Source of the DNA: Deltaproteobacteria bacterium
Lineage (GTDB): Bacteria > Desulfobacterota > Binatia > UBA1149 > SPBQ01
Length of the DNA: 64,000 nt
NCBI GenBank assembly: GCA_029262375.1
Contig: JAJCZM010000009.1
Coordinates: 1-64,000, forward strand
Reading direction: 5' to 3'
A program made the position numbers and the translations under genes. The notes under the pieces are model-generated. The model was not told the DNA's origin, did not search any database, and saw nothing but the letters and a program-made list of their open reading frames with translations. Positions 28,762-36,592 of this stretch are shown here, one piece after another; position 1 is the stretch's first letter, and each line of letters begins with the position of its first letter.

Positions 28762-28935
28762 CTAGTGGTCGGCGCTCGCGATCGGTTCGCCCGTAGCGCG
28801 AAAGACCGTTACGAACTGTCCGCGCATCAAGGTGATGGCACCTGCCGACGCGACCGCGATGATCGCCATGATCACCGCGTACTCGGGCATACTCACCGCG
28901 CCCTCGTCGTGCCAAAACCGCTTGATCATCGTCAT
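28762..28935 (-). CDS. flp: Flp-type pilin (57 residues)
   Basis: This short gene heads the pilus operon. It encodes MTMIKRFWHDEGAVSMPEYA followed by a hydrophobic stretch (VIMAIIAVASAGAITLM) and a short polar tail ending ASADH. The Gly-Ala-x-x-x-x-Glu-Tyr pattern is the Flp pilin cleavage and Glu-Tyr signature, here with two extra residues compared with the classic GATAIEY. Cleavage after Gly12 would leave a mature pilin of about 45 residues. The start may be the ATG at 28935 or the one two codons later. The gene sits between a sigma-54-type promoter and cpaA. Confidence 0.85.
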   Translation of the reverse strand: MTMIKRFWHDEGAVSMPEYAVIMAIIAVASAGAITLMRGQFVTVFRATGEPIASADH

Positions 28936-28998
28936 GTCCGATCACCCACGGACCACCATGCGCACTGCGCTAGAGCGGGGCCGACGCGTCTGTAATGG

Positions 28999-29014
28999 AG
29001 CAAGGGCTGTGCCA
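28999..29014 (-). promoter_or_regulatory. Sigma-54 (-24/-12) promoter of the flp operon
   Basis: On the minus strand TGGCACAGCCCTTGCT matches the RpoN consensus, with GG and GC dinucleotides at the correct 10-base spacing. It lies about 64 bases upstream of the flp ATG, leaving a leader of about 50 bases. This implies enhancer-binding-protein control of pilus expression. No such activator gene is in the window. Confidence 0.75.
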
Positions 29015-29154
29015 CGGACGGGCGTCGCACAGGGCTTGGATTCTCAGGGTATTTACTGAGTCATCAGGCGAGGGACGGCCGAATAGGACAAAGCTGTGCA
29101 ACCAGCGCCACAATTTCGACTGCATCGGCAGGGCATAGATGCCGGTCACGCGTC

Positions 29155-29772
29155 GTGGCATCTGCGGGGTCCGAGCCTCGAGAGTTCGCACATAGTCGCG
29201 AGAAGCGCTCGACGGCGTTGACTGCCGACACACCCTTCCCTAGGCTATTTTGCGTGTTGTCAAAGCTCGTTACGGCCATCGTCTTCTGTATGTTCGGCCT
29301 CGGCGCCGGATACGTCATCTGGGGCGCCCACATCGGAAGCCTCACCCATTCCATGAACGCAATGGTCCTCGAAGAGGATACTCTGCGAACCCGACTTGCC
29401 GCCGTCAGTTCTGAGGACGACAAAGCCGTGCTCGCTTCGGCGCTCGGCGAACTGGCCGAGCAACTCAGAGCGCACAGCACGCGTATCGCCGAGCAGGCGG
29501 AGGCCATCGATCGGATATCGGACGGCGAGGGTCAAGTAGTTGATGGCGAGTTGCGCGAGTGCGGCGACCTCAAGGCGGCCCTCGAGCACGATCTCGAACT
29601 CTGCCTGTTCGAGAAGGCGGGCCTAGCTCGCGATGTCGAGGCGGCTGCCGCACGACCTTCGGCAGCTCGCAGCGGAGTCTCTAAGGTTGAACGCACGGTG
29701 ACCTTCCCGGCCGGCACCCCGGGCGCCGGCGCAGCGGGTAGCGTCGGCCCGATTGGGAAGCCGGGGCAATAG
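29155..29772 (+). CDS. Single-pass membrane protein with coiled coil and Gly/Pro tail
   Basis: The protein of up to 205 residues has a transmembrane helix (about residues 36-58, LVTAIVFCMFGLGAGYVIWG), a helical stretch likely to form coiled coil (SSEDDKAVLASALGELAEQLRAH and following, residues 85-165) and a short Gly/Pro-rich tail (AGTPGAGAAGSVGPIGKPGQ) like a collagen triplet. The true start is unsure: GTG at 29155, or GTG at 29254, which would put the helix at the N-terminus. It is divergent from the flp operon. No function can be assigned. Confidence 0.5.
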   Translation: MASAGSEPREFAHSREKRSTALTADTPFPRLFCVLSKLVTAIVFCMFGLGAGYVIWGAHIGSLTHSMNAMVLEEDTLRTRLAAVSSEDDKAVLASALGELAEQLRAHSTRIAEQAEAIDRISDGEGQVVDGELRECGDLKAALEHDLELCLFEKAGLARDVEAAAARPSAARSGVSKVERTVTFPAGTPGAGAAGSVGPIGKPGQ

Positions 29773-30358
29773 CGCCGGGGTCGCCGTACTCGTCTTGACC
29801 GGCCTGCCCGGCTTGCCCGGCTGGCAACCGACCTACGCACAACCCCCACAGAACACGTTCCAGTCGCCCGCTCGCTGTAGGCAGCGGGACTGCACCGGTG
29901 CACGACATTTTTTGAGACTGACGCGGATGCAGGTCCGCTCGCCCCCCGCGACGAGCCTCGAAACGAGCGCGCATCTACATGCGTGCGCGCATGCCCAACG
30001 CCCAAGTTGAGGTTTTGAAACATCCCTCCGTTGGGGGGCGAGCGTCGCCAGAACCCGCGCCAGTACGCCATGTTCCGAGCGTTGCGCGCGAAACGTTAAG
30101 AGTGAAAAAGAATCGTGCCGTTTCGCCCGCGTCTCAAGAGAAACGCCCTAGCAAATGCCCGGGCATCTCTGGCACATATCTTGTTTATTAGGACCCCAAC
30201 GCCGCGAGCAGCGTGGCCTCGTCCGGGGCGATAGTTTCGGGCTCGGCTGCGCTGCTACCGGCACGGCGGATGTGGCGGATCTGAATGAAGAGGCGGTTAT
30301 CCCAACGAATCATGATCGCGGGGCACGAGACCCCGGAGCAGGAAAAGGCACCGATTTA
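29773..30358. other. Intergenic region without recognised features
   Basis: This 586-base stretch has no convincing gene. It contains short G/C-rich repeats (GCCCGGCTTGCCCGGCTGG near 29807) and alternating GCGC tracts near 29975-30000. A TGGCAC-N5-TTGT sequence at 30170-30184 resembles a weak sigma-54 site but lacks the essential GC. Confidence 0.5.
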
Positions 30359-30604
30359 ATGTACGCCGAAACGACCAACTACCGCACCGTCCGAGCGCCG
30401 CTGACCCGTCACGAGTTGCAAGACTCGAGTTACGACACCGTCTTCTTGGTTGCCGAGCTCTCCGATGCCATCCGACGCGGTGTCGCGTACTACAGCCTCT
30501 CCGGCAATCCGCTGCCGCGTCTCAATGACGTTCTGAACGCACTGGTCTGCGACGGCGAAGTAGCCTTCGACGACGATCTCGCCGACGACCCCATCCCGCA
30601 CTAG
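30359..30604 (+). CDS. Small protein of unknown function
   Basis: The 81-residue product starts MYAETTNYRTVRAPLTRHEL, has a predicted helical middle (VAELSDAIRRGVAYY) and an acidic C-terminus (FDDDLADDPIPH). The frame is open further upstream, but the ATG at 30359 gives the most compact protein and has AGGAAAAGG about 12 bases before it. No family is recognised. It converges with the phosphodiesterase-like gene, which ends two bases after its stop. Confidence 0.45.
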   Translation: MYAETTNYRTVRAPLTRHELQDSSYDTVFLVAELSDAIRRGVAYYSLSGNPLPRLNDVLNALVCDGEVAFDDDLADDPIPH

Positions 30605-30605
30605 A

Positions 30606-32072
30606 CTACTTCTGCTTTGCGCCTTTCGGAGCCGGGCCGTCCACATAGCCCAGGCCTCTGAGCTGTTCCCACGTCTGTTCATCAACTGGAAACTCGTTGC
30701 CGGCCTTACCGCCGGTTTCGTAGGTCTCTACGGTGTCGACCGCTCGTCCGAGTACGCCCGCCAGCGGTGCAATGACCCGGCCTGCCATGTCTTCGCCCAC
30801 CGGCTTACCGAGTAGGTAGAGCAGGGTCGGCGCAACGTCTTCGATATTCGCGCGCGGCCCGTCCTCGCCCTTCAATCCGGGCCCGGAGACCAGGTACACG
30901 CCGTCGAAATGGTGAGTACCGATGTACATCGACTTGTTCAGGCTCGACTTGAAGCCATGGTCGGACACGATGACCGTGTAGTGCTCGCCGTCGATGCCGG
31001 CGAGCACTTCGCCAAGATGAAGATCGGTTTCGCGATAGGAATCGGCGACGGCCGACTCGTACAGCTTGGCCTTCGCCGCATCGAGCCCATCGTAGTCGCC
31101 GGGGCTCGAATAGGCCCAGTACGGATGAGAGACACGATCGACGAACGTATCGACGTAGATGAACAGGTCCCAAGGCTGGTCGAGGATCTCCATCACACCG
31201 GCCGTCTGTAGCCGCGCGACCTGCAACAGATGCTCGTACAGGTACTTCGGCGTGTCTTCCTCGGCATGTTTACTCCAGCCGGGGCCTTCCGGGATGTACG
31301 GACCACCGATCTTTTCTTGCACGCCTGCGCGAAGCTCGGGCGGATAGCTGATCACCAGTCCGTCATCGGTGCGATAAACCGGCGTGATGTAGAACTTGCC
31401 GCCGTCCAGCCGCTTCACGCGAACGGTAGCGCCGAGGTTCGGTTGGTTGGTGAGCTTCAGAGAGGTCCACTCGCTCCAGGCGTTCTCGTCGAGCTTCTCG
31501 CAAACAGCGCGCAGCGTATCGACGTTCATACGGATCGCGGGAGGGTTCTGGCGATCGCCTATGGAATCGAGCGTCACGACGACGCCCGTGTTGCCGCCGA
31601 GCGTGGAGCCACTGAGAGGAAAGCCCGACAGCATCTCGCCGACAATCTCTTCGGCGGGCCAGGTCGATGGGACGTTGGCGACCTTACTAGTCATCTCGAG
31701 GTCGGTGAGGATGTCCCAGACCGCTTTTACTTTTCGATGTGTGGACTGGGAGGTCGCCCATCCGTCTACGCCGTGTTCCTCGAGCGGGCGGCCGGTGAAA
31801 ATCGTAGACCACACGACCGGCGAGATGACCGGCGGGCGCGAAACGAGCACGCCGCGCAGACCGCTGTTGTAGAGCTTGGCGATGTTCGGGAGTTCTCCGG
31901 CCTCGATCATCGGCACCATGACGTCCCACGTGCCACCGTCGATCCCGAAGACCAAGACCTTCGCGGATTTCTCCGCCGAAGTGCATGAAGCGGTACCCGC
32001 CACGGCCAGGGCGAGCGCGAAAATGGCTATTGAGAGTTGCAGCTGTCGGAACTGAAGACGAAAGCGTCGCAC
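30606..32072 (-). CDS. Exported phosphodiesterase/nucleotide pyrophosphatase family hydrolase
   Basis: The 488-residue product is an alkaline-phosphatase-superfamily hydrolase. Metal-binding and nucleophile regions are visible: VLVFGIDGGTWDVMVPM, then RPPVISPVVWSTIFTGRP, which supplies the Ser/Thr nucleophile, IYVDTFVDRVSHPYW, VIVSDHGFKS and GTHHFDGVYLVSG. The N-terminus carries a lipoprotein-type signal ending TASC. The GTG at 32072 is chosen because GAGG lies 9 bases upstream and it avoids overlap with the divergent sulfatase gene. Substrate is unknown; such enzymes cleave nucleotide, phospholipid or glycan phosphoesters. Confidence 0.85.
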   Translation of the reverse strand: MRRFRLQFRQLQLSIAIFALALAVAGTASCTSAEKSAKVLVFGIDGGTWDVMVPMIEAGELPNIAKLYNSGLRGVLVSRPPVISPVVWSTIFTGRPLEEHGVDGWATSQSTHRKVKAVWDILTDLEMTSKVANVPSTWPAEEIVGEMLSGFPLSGSTLGGNTGVVVTLDSIGDRQNPPAIRMNVDTLRAVCEKLDENAWSEWTSLKLTNQPNLGATVRVKRLDGGKFYITPVYRTDDGLVISYPPELRAGVQEKIGGPYIPEGPGWSKHAEEDTPKYLYEHLLQVARLQTAGVMEILDQPWDLFIYVDTFVDRVSHPYWAYSSPGDYDGLDAAKAKLYESAVADSYRETDLHLGEVLAGIDGEHYTVIVSDHGFKSSLNKSMYIGTHHFDGVYLVSGPGLKGEDGPRANIEDVAPTLLYLLGKPVGEDMAGRVIAPLAGVLGRAVDTVETYETGGKAGNEFPVDEQTWEQLRGLGYVDGPAPKGAKQK

Positions 32073-32179
32073 CGCGAAATACCTCACTCGCCGCGCCCCT
32101 CGATCCCGTGCCAAAGCCGGCCGGGCTACATGGACATTGCCGCCGGTGCTGCTAGAAATAGCGCCTGGTCCAGCCTGGA

Positions 32180-33664
32180 ATGCCCACTTCATTACTTCGG
32201 ATCGCGATCGGCGTCGTAGTTTGCCTTGCCCTCGGTGCCTGTTCAAAGGACTCGGTGCTGCGAGGTGACGGGAACTCGGGGGAAACCGCCGAGGTGCTGT
32301 GCCCCGGCTGCAACGTCATCCTCATCTCTATGGATACCGTGCGCGCCGATCACCTGAGCGCCTACGGTTACGAGCGCAAAACCTCCCCCCACGTCGATCG
32401 GCTGGCCGCGAAGTCGGCGGTCTTCGAGCAGGCAATCAGCCAATCCTCATGGACCCTACCCGCCCACGGCTCGATGATGACCGGCCTGTACCCCGGCCGT
32501 CTCGGTGTCTCGCACTACCCTGCCAAGCGGCGCTTACCCGATAAGACGACCACGCTTGCCGCGACGTTCAAACAGGCCGGCTATGCGACCGGCGGATTTA
32601 CCGGCGGCGGGTTCGTGTCGGCGCATTTCGGCTTCGACCGCGGCTTCGAGACCTATCAGAGCGACGGACGCCGTTTCGAGCACAACCTCGACGAAGCCTT
32701 GGGTTGGCTCGATAACGTGAAAGACCGACGCTTCTTCATGTTCTTCCACGGGTATAACGCGCACCGCCCGTACTTTTCGGCGCAGATAGACAAGGCCGAG
32801 ATGGGCATTCCCGAAAAGGCACCGGTCGAGCGTCGCGGGTTCTGCGTCAAAGGACGGCGCGAGAAGCCGGCGCAAAAGCAGCTAGACGACATCCTGCGCT
32901 ACTACGATGCGTCGATTCACCACGGCGACCGCCAGGTCGGCAAGCTGCTACGCCAGCTCGAAGCGCTCGGGCTCGACAAGAACACCGTGATTTTGGTGAC
33001 TTCCGACCACGGCGAGGAGTTTTTCGAGCACGGCAACTGCGACCACGTGCGCTTCCTTTATAAGGAGGTGGTTCATGTGCCGTTCATCCTGCACATCCCC
33101 GGGGCCACTCCCGAGGGCAAGCGCATTCGCGCGCTGATCCCCGCGTCGATCTCGGTAGCGCGCACGCTACTCGATGCCACCGGCACGGATCACAATATGC
33201 CGGGCACCAGCGTGCTACCGGTGCTAGCGGGAACGAGCGGTGCCTACGAGTCCGTGTACAGCGAAGCCTCGAGCCCAGTGGGTGCGCTCGGAAGTCGCGG
33301 CGAGACGATGGCGATGACCACGCCGCGTCACAAGCTCATCTCCTACCCCGTCGAAGGTACCGATGAAGCCTACGACCGTGTGCACGACATCCACGAGCAC
33401 AAGGTCCTGCCCGAAGACCACGACGCCTACGACAATCGCAAGGTGCTCCGAGCGTGGAGCAATTCGCTCGTCGTGCTGCCGAAGCCGGCGTCGCGTGCTT
33501 CCCAGCCCCGCTACACGACGCCCACCGCAAAGACCCAAGAGGGCGAGCCCGATGAGCCGAGCGCGTCAAAAGAACCGACGGCGCCGACAGAGAATGAAGA
33601 GCCAGAGGCGTTGCCCGACGCGATCGAGGAGCAGCTGAAGGCATTGGGGTATCTAGACGACTGA
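32180..33664 (+). CDS. Sulfatase-family lipoprotein
   Basis: The 494-residue protein has a lipobox (CLALGAC) and a sulfatase fold: NVILISMDTVRADHLSAYGY, then SSWTLPAHGSMMTGLYPGR, FFMFFHGYNAHRPYF and ILVTSDHGEEFFEHG. In true sulfatases the Cys or Ser of CxPxR becomes formylglycine; here the equivalent segment is TLPAH, so the nucleophile would be Thr or the enzyme is not a sulfatase. The C-terminal 70 residues are low complexity (Pro/Glu/Thr-rich), ending EQLKALGYLDD. It is divergent from the other superfamily member 107 bases away. Confidence 0.85.
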   Translation: MPTSLLRIAIGVVVCLALGACSKDSVLRGDGNSGETAEVLCPGCNVILISMDTVRADHLSAYGYERKTSPHVDRLAAKSAVFEQAISQSSWTLPAHGSMMTGLYPGRLGVSHYPAKRRLPDKTTTLAATFKQAGYATGGFTGGGFVSAHFGFDRGFETYQSDGRRFEHNLDEALGWLDNVKDRRFFMFFHGYNAHRPYFSAQIDKAEMGIPEKAPVERRGFCVKGRREKPAQKQLDDILRYYDASIHHGDRQVGKLLRQLEALGLDKNTVILVTSDHGEEFFEHGNCDHVRFLYKEVVHVPFILHIPGATPEGKRIRALIPASISVARTLLDATGTDHNMPGTSVLPVLAGTSGAYESVYSEASSPVGALGSRGETMAMTTPRHKLISYPVEGTDEAYDRVHDIHEHKVLPEDHDAYDNRKVLRAWSNSLVVLPKPASRASQPRYTTPTAKTQEGEPDEPSASKEPTAPTENEEPEALPDAIEEQLKALGYLDD

Positions 33665-33732
33665 CCAACTTCGGCTTGGACTCGCTTTTTTGCGCGCTCG
33701 CCACGGCTGGGTTATACAATTCTCTCTCTCGC

Positions 33733-33808
33733 TCCTCGGTAGCTCAGTTGGTAGAGCAGGCGGCTGTTAACCGCCTTGTCGCTGGTTCGAGTCCGGCCCG
33801 GGGAGCCA
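33733..33808 (+). tRNA. tRNA-Asn (anticodon GTT)
   Basis: TCCTCGG pairs with CCGGGGA (one T-G), then discriminator G and an encoded CCA. The D arm reads AGCTCAGTTGGTAGAGC, the anticodon arm GGCGG-CTGTTAA-CCGCC gives GTT, and the T arm is GCTGG-TTCGAGT-CCGGC. The 3' end is the source of the island repeats at 36411 and 43689. Confidence 0.97.
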
Positions 33809-33813
33809 ACTTC
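33798..33813 (+). repeat. tRNA-Asn 3' end, candidate attachment site copy 1
   Basis: CCGGGGAGCCAACTTC covers the last bases of tRNA-Asn and the adjacent flank. It is repeated exactly at 43689-43704 in the same orientation and partly at 36411-36423. Integrases commonly use a tRNA 3' end as attB. Confidence 0.65.
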
Positions 33814-33958
33814 TTTCCTTAGCGCGTATCGAAGCGCTTCAAGACGGGGGCGGTTAACAGCGGCTGTCAACTTCCTTTTTAGATACGCTCGCGCGGCTCG
33901 CTGTTGGTCGCGTCTGCGCCGCGCGCTGGCGCGCGGCTTGACCGAGTCCGGCCCGGGG
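33809..33958. repeat. Scrambled tRNA-Asn-derived remnant
   Basis: Between the tRNA and the IS lie fragments of the tRNA. GCGGTTAACAGC (33850-33861) is an inverted copy of 12 anticodon-arm bases. GAGTCCGGCCCGGGG (33944-33958) copies 15 bases of the T arm and acceptor. A diverged copy of the 3' flank starts at 33867. This points to repeated integration and excision at the tRNA. Confidence 0.6.
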
Positions 33959-33989
33959 TGACCTTCCTCCGAAATAATGGAGACCCCGG

Positions 33990-34865
33990 TTATGCCGCAA
34001 GCGCGGCGGTTAAAGCGGCAGCCTCGAACTCGGCAGGACTCATGTAGCCGATGTAGGAATGCCGACGCCAACGGTTGTAGAACACCTCGATGTATTCGAA
34101 GATCGCCGACCTCGCCTCGGCGCGTGTTTCAAAGTCGCTGCGATGCACAAGTTCTTGCTTCAGCGTGCCGAAGAAACTCTCGACCACGGCATTGTCCCAA
34201 CAATCACCTTTGCGACTCATGCTGCACGTGATGCCGGCAGCTCGCAGACGCTTTCGGTAGTCGTCGCTCGCGTATTGGCTGCCGCGATCGGAATGATGCA
34301 GCAGATCATCGCTCGGCTCGCGCACCGTCAACGCCATATCCAACGCGCTCAGTACGAGCCGTCGATCGATACGATGATCCATCGCCCATCCGACCACGCG
34401 CCGCGAGAACAGATCCAAGATCACTGCCAGATACAGCCAGCCCTCGCGCGTCCAGATGTAAGTGATGTCGCCCGCCCACTTACGGTCCACAGCTTCGACC
34501 GCGAACGCGCGGTCGAGTAGGTTCTTGGCCACCGGCGAGTTGTGCTTGGAGTCCGTCGTTACTTTGAAGCGTCGCTTACGGCGCGCACTGATTCCGTTCT
34601 CGCGCATCAGGCGCTCAACACGACCGGGGCTGACTACACAACCTCGAGCAATCAGCTCGCGATACATTCGCGGTGAGCCGTACGTGCCGCGACTCTCGAC
34701 GTGGATCTCTTTGATCTCGGCCAGTAGCTTCGCGTTCTCTAGTGCACGAGCAGACGGCCCGCGTTGCATGAATGCGTAGTAGCCGCTCGACGAGACCTGC
34801 ATTGCACGGCACAGGATTGTGATCGGGTAGTTCGTCTTCTCCGCACCAATGAACCGGTATCTCAT
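33990..34865 (-). CDS. IS3 transposase OrfB (DDE integrase core)
   Basis: The 291-residue product contains an HTH_21-like N-terminal segment and a retroviral integrase core with the DDE triad in [21 protein letters not shown] and [12 protein letters not shown]. In this family the active transposase is usually the OrfAB fusion. The frame is open upstream through the slippery site at 34895-34901, so fusion is possible. The ATG at 34865 also overlaps the orfA stop (ATGA), giving separate OrfB by reinitiation. No stop or deletion is seen, so it may be active. Confidence 0.93.
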   Translation of the reverse strand: MRYRFIGAEKTNYPITILCRAMQVSSSGYYAFMQRGPSARALENAKLLAEIKEIHVESRGTYGSPRMYRELIARGCVVSPGRVERLMRENGISARRKRRFKVTTDSKHNSPVAKNLLDRAFAVEAVDRKWAGDITYIWTREGWLYLAVILDLFSRRVVGWAMDHRIDRRLVLSALDMALTVREPSDDLLHHSDRGSQYASDDYRKRLRAAGITCSMSRKGDCWDNAVVESFFGTLKQELVHRSDFETRAEARSAIFEYIEVFYNRWRRHSYIGYMSPAEFEAAALTAALAA

Positions 34866-35176
34866 TGGCTTTCCTTGGCGAAGAAGACCGTCGCCTTTTT
34901 TAGTATCTCTCGCTCCATCCGCAGCTCGCGAACTTCGCGACGCAAGCGACCGAGCTCCTTCTTCTCGTCACTTGTCAGTTCTTCAGCGCGGCCGTTCCCG
35001 GCATCAACATCCGCTTGGTGCAGCCAGCGTCGAAGCAGGGATTCACCAATCCCGAGGTCTGACGCGATCTCGCCGACGCTCTTCGTGCTCGTTCGCATCA
35101 GAGTGACTGTCTCAGCCTTGAACTCCTTACTGAACTTCCTTCGTTTCCTTCCTATGGACACCTCCCAGCGCCGCAT
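34862..35176 (-). CDS. IS3 transposase OrfA (HTH protein)
   Basis: The 104-residue product has a helix-turn-helix ([20 protein letters not shown], then [15 protein letters not shown]) and a C-terminal leucine-zipper-like helix ([20 protein letters not shown]). It binds the IS ends. The ATG at 35176 is chosen because the frame's first start (GTG at 35200) lies inside the terminal repeat; a GTG at 35161 is another option. It overlaps orfB by 4 bases. Confidence 0.85.
   Translation of the reverse strand: MRRWEVSIGRKRRKFSKEFKAETVTLMRTSTKSVGEIASDLGIGESLLRRWLHQADVDAGNGRAEELTSDEKKELGRLRREVRELRMEREILKKATVFFAKESQ
34895..34901 (-). other. Programmed -1 frameshift site of the IS
   Basis: A-AAA-AAG is in the orfA zero frame (Leu-Lys-Lys). 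A -1 slip continues into the orfB frame with no stop ([10 protein letters not shown] before the orfB Met). This is the classic IS3 arrangement for making OrfAB. Confidence 0.8.
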
Positions 35177-35190
35177 TCTGGCGCTTCGGC

Positions 35191-35248
35191 GGGTCTCCAC
35201 CCAATCGGGGGAAGGTCAATTGACCTGCCCCCGATTGGGTGGAGACCC
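35191..35248. repeat. Head-to-head copies of the IS right end
   Basis: Two 29-base arms (35191-35219 and 35220-35248) form a near-perfect inverted repeat with one mismatch. The first is the right end of the resident IS. The second is another right-end copy facing the other way, with the two IS ends separated by AT. Homology stops after GACCCGC, so only the terminus of a second IS is left. Confidence 0.85.
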
Positions 35249-35420
35249 GCGAGACGTGGCAACGCCGGCCGGCGGTTTGTAAACCGCTCGAGCCTCGCGC
35301 GAGGAATACTCCAAATATCACAGCTGATCCTTCAGCATGTTGACTGAGATCGACGATCTCGTAACGCTCGCGATGTCGTAACGCCTGATGGTCACCGGCG
35401 TTGCCGAGTCGGAGGGAATT

Positions 35421-36185
35421 ATGTTGGGAACGTCGAAGCGCCTGTGCGCCGTGGCGATCGCGATACTCGGCATCGCCGCGGTCGCTGCGTTTGCGCGTCC
35501 GGCCGACGCGACGTCCGTCAGCTCAACGACAACCACGACGACGTTGGCCGGTCCGGTTCGTTGCGCGCAACCGGTTAGCAGTGGCGCAATGCCGACGGCG
35601 AGCGATTGCCTGTTCATTCTCAAAGCCGCCGTCGGCATCGGCTCTTGCGTTCCCGCTTGCGTGTGCGACGTCAACGGCGACTTCAACGGTACCGCGACGG
35701 ACGCTCTCGCCTGCCTCAACATCGCCGTCGGTGTTCAACTACCGCTCGCTTGCCCTTGCAGCGGATCAACGACGACGACGATGGCTTCCGACGCCGGTGC
35801 GTGTTGCGAGGATGGCCGCAAGGGCCGTGTATGCAGCATCGCTGCACGAGACCTGTGTATGGGTACCTACCTGGGCGATAGCGAGGATTCTGTTTGCAGT
35901 AGCGAAGAATGGGCGCTGTGCGACCTGCCCGCTACCACGACGACCACGTTGAGCACCACCACCACGTTGGGTACCACGACCACGTTGATCACGCCGCCGA
36001 CGACGACTACCACAACAACGCTTTCGGACCGGCTCGGACCCTGCTGTGAGGGGGGGCAGTGTACGATCGTCGCGCCCGACAACTGTGATGGCCTGTACCT
36101 GGGCGACAGCACCGCCGCGAGCTGCAGCCGTGCAGACCGGCGTGCTTGCGCGTCCAGTCCGACGACCACCACGACGGTTCCCTGA
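35421..36185 (+). CDS. Secreted dockerin-like, Cys-rich protein with poly-Thr linkers
   Basis: The 254-residue protein has a signal peptide (MLGTSKRLCAVAIAILGIAA, cleaved near ADA). A dockerin-like pair follows (PTASDCLFILKAAVGIG; CDVNGDFNGTATDALACLNI), with calcium-loop-like DVNGDFNG. After a poly-Thr linker come two homologous Cys-rich modules of about 40 residues (GACCEDGRKG...MGTYLGDS and GPCCEGGQCT...DGLYLGDS), separated and followed by Thr runs. The dockerin-like unit closely matches that in the large protein starting at 61113. GGAGGGAATT supports the ATG. Role is unknown; surface attachment or protein binding is a guess. Confidence 0.7.
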   Translation: MLGTSKRLCAVAIAILGIAAVAAFARPADATSVSSTTTTTTLAGPVRCAQPVSSGAMPTASDCLFILKAAVGIGSCVPACVCDVNGDFNGTATDALACLNIAVGVQLPLACPCSGSTTTTMASDAGACCEDGRKGRVCSIAARDLCMGTYLGDSEDSVCSSEEWALCDLPATTTTTLSTTTTLGTTTTLITPPTTTTTTTLSDRLGPCCEGGQCTIVAPDNCDGLYLGDSTAASCSRADRRACASSPTTTTTVP

Positions 36186-36491
36186 GAGCCCGCGAGGGAA
36201 ACCGACGGCACGGGCGCTGCGGATGGCCGGGGTACAGCCGGCGCGTGCATCAAGCCGCGAGTTTACCTAACAAATACTTCTCTGAAGCTCCCCGATGCTT
36301 CGCGAGAAGCGCTTGGATGCGCTAGCCACACATAGCGATGCAACGGCCTCAAAGAGAGTTCGCGTATCAGAATTCGGCACGCGACAGAGAGTTCGATATA
36401 CGTCCACGAAGGGGAGCCAACTTTTCCCCCATGATCTCTAGCGATCGTTGCAACACGTTCCGAACGGCGGCTCATCAGAGTAGGAAGGGGC
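36186..36491. other. Intergenic region with partial attachment-site copy
   Basis: No gene is recognised in this 306-base stretch. It contains GGGGAGCCAACTT at 36411-36423, a 13-base match to the tRNA-Asn 3' end, followed by an IS remnant. Otherwise nothing is identified. Confidence 0.55.
36411..36423 (+). repeat. Partial tRNA-Asn 3' end copy
   Basis: GGGGAGCCAACTT matches 13 bases of the tRNA-Asn 3' end in the same orientation as the copies at 33798 and 43689. It may mark the boundary of an earlier, smaller insertion. Confidence 0.5.
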
Positions 36492-36575
36492 ATGGAAGGG
36501 GAACGGAGAAAGTTCAGCAAGGAGTTCAACGCTGAGACAGTCGCTCTGATGCGCACGAGTGAGAGGAGTGTCGGT
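36492..36575 (+). pseudogene. Truncated IS3 orfA fragment
   Basis: Translation [20 protein letters not shown] followed by RTSERSVGQ is a clear match to residues [27 protein letters not shown] of the complete OrfA nearby, on the opposite strand and with several substitutions. Homology ends abruptly at GQY, before the second half of the helix-turn-helix. It is the remnant of a related but different IS copy. Confidence 0.8.
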
Positions 36576-36592
36576 CAGTACGTTTACCCAAC

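Larger units (their letters stand above)
33959..35218 (-). mobile_element. IS3-family insertion sequence, apparently intact
   Basis: The 1260-base element has imperfect terminal inverted repeats starting TGACCTTCC (33959-33986 and the complement of 35191-35218); the matching blocks are TGACCTTCC, CCGA and TGGAGACCC. It encodes overlapping orfA and orfB with an A-AAA-AAG frameshift site, and the DDE residues are present. No target duplication is seen: the left flank is the tRNA-like CCGGGG and the right flank AT followed by another IR copy, which suggests later rearrangement. Confidence 0.9.

Noticed and set aside
30170-30184. Sigma-54-like TGGCAC-N5-TTGT upstream of the 81-residue gene
   Set aside because: The -12 element has GT in place of GC, and it is about 170 bases from the gene; too weak.
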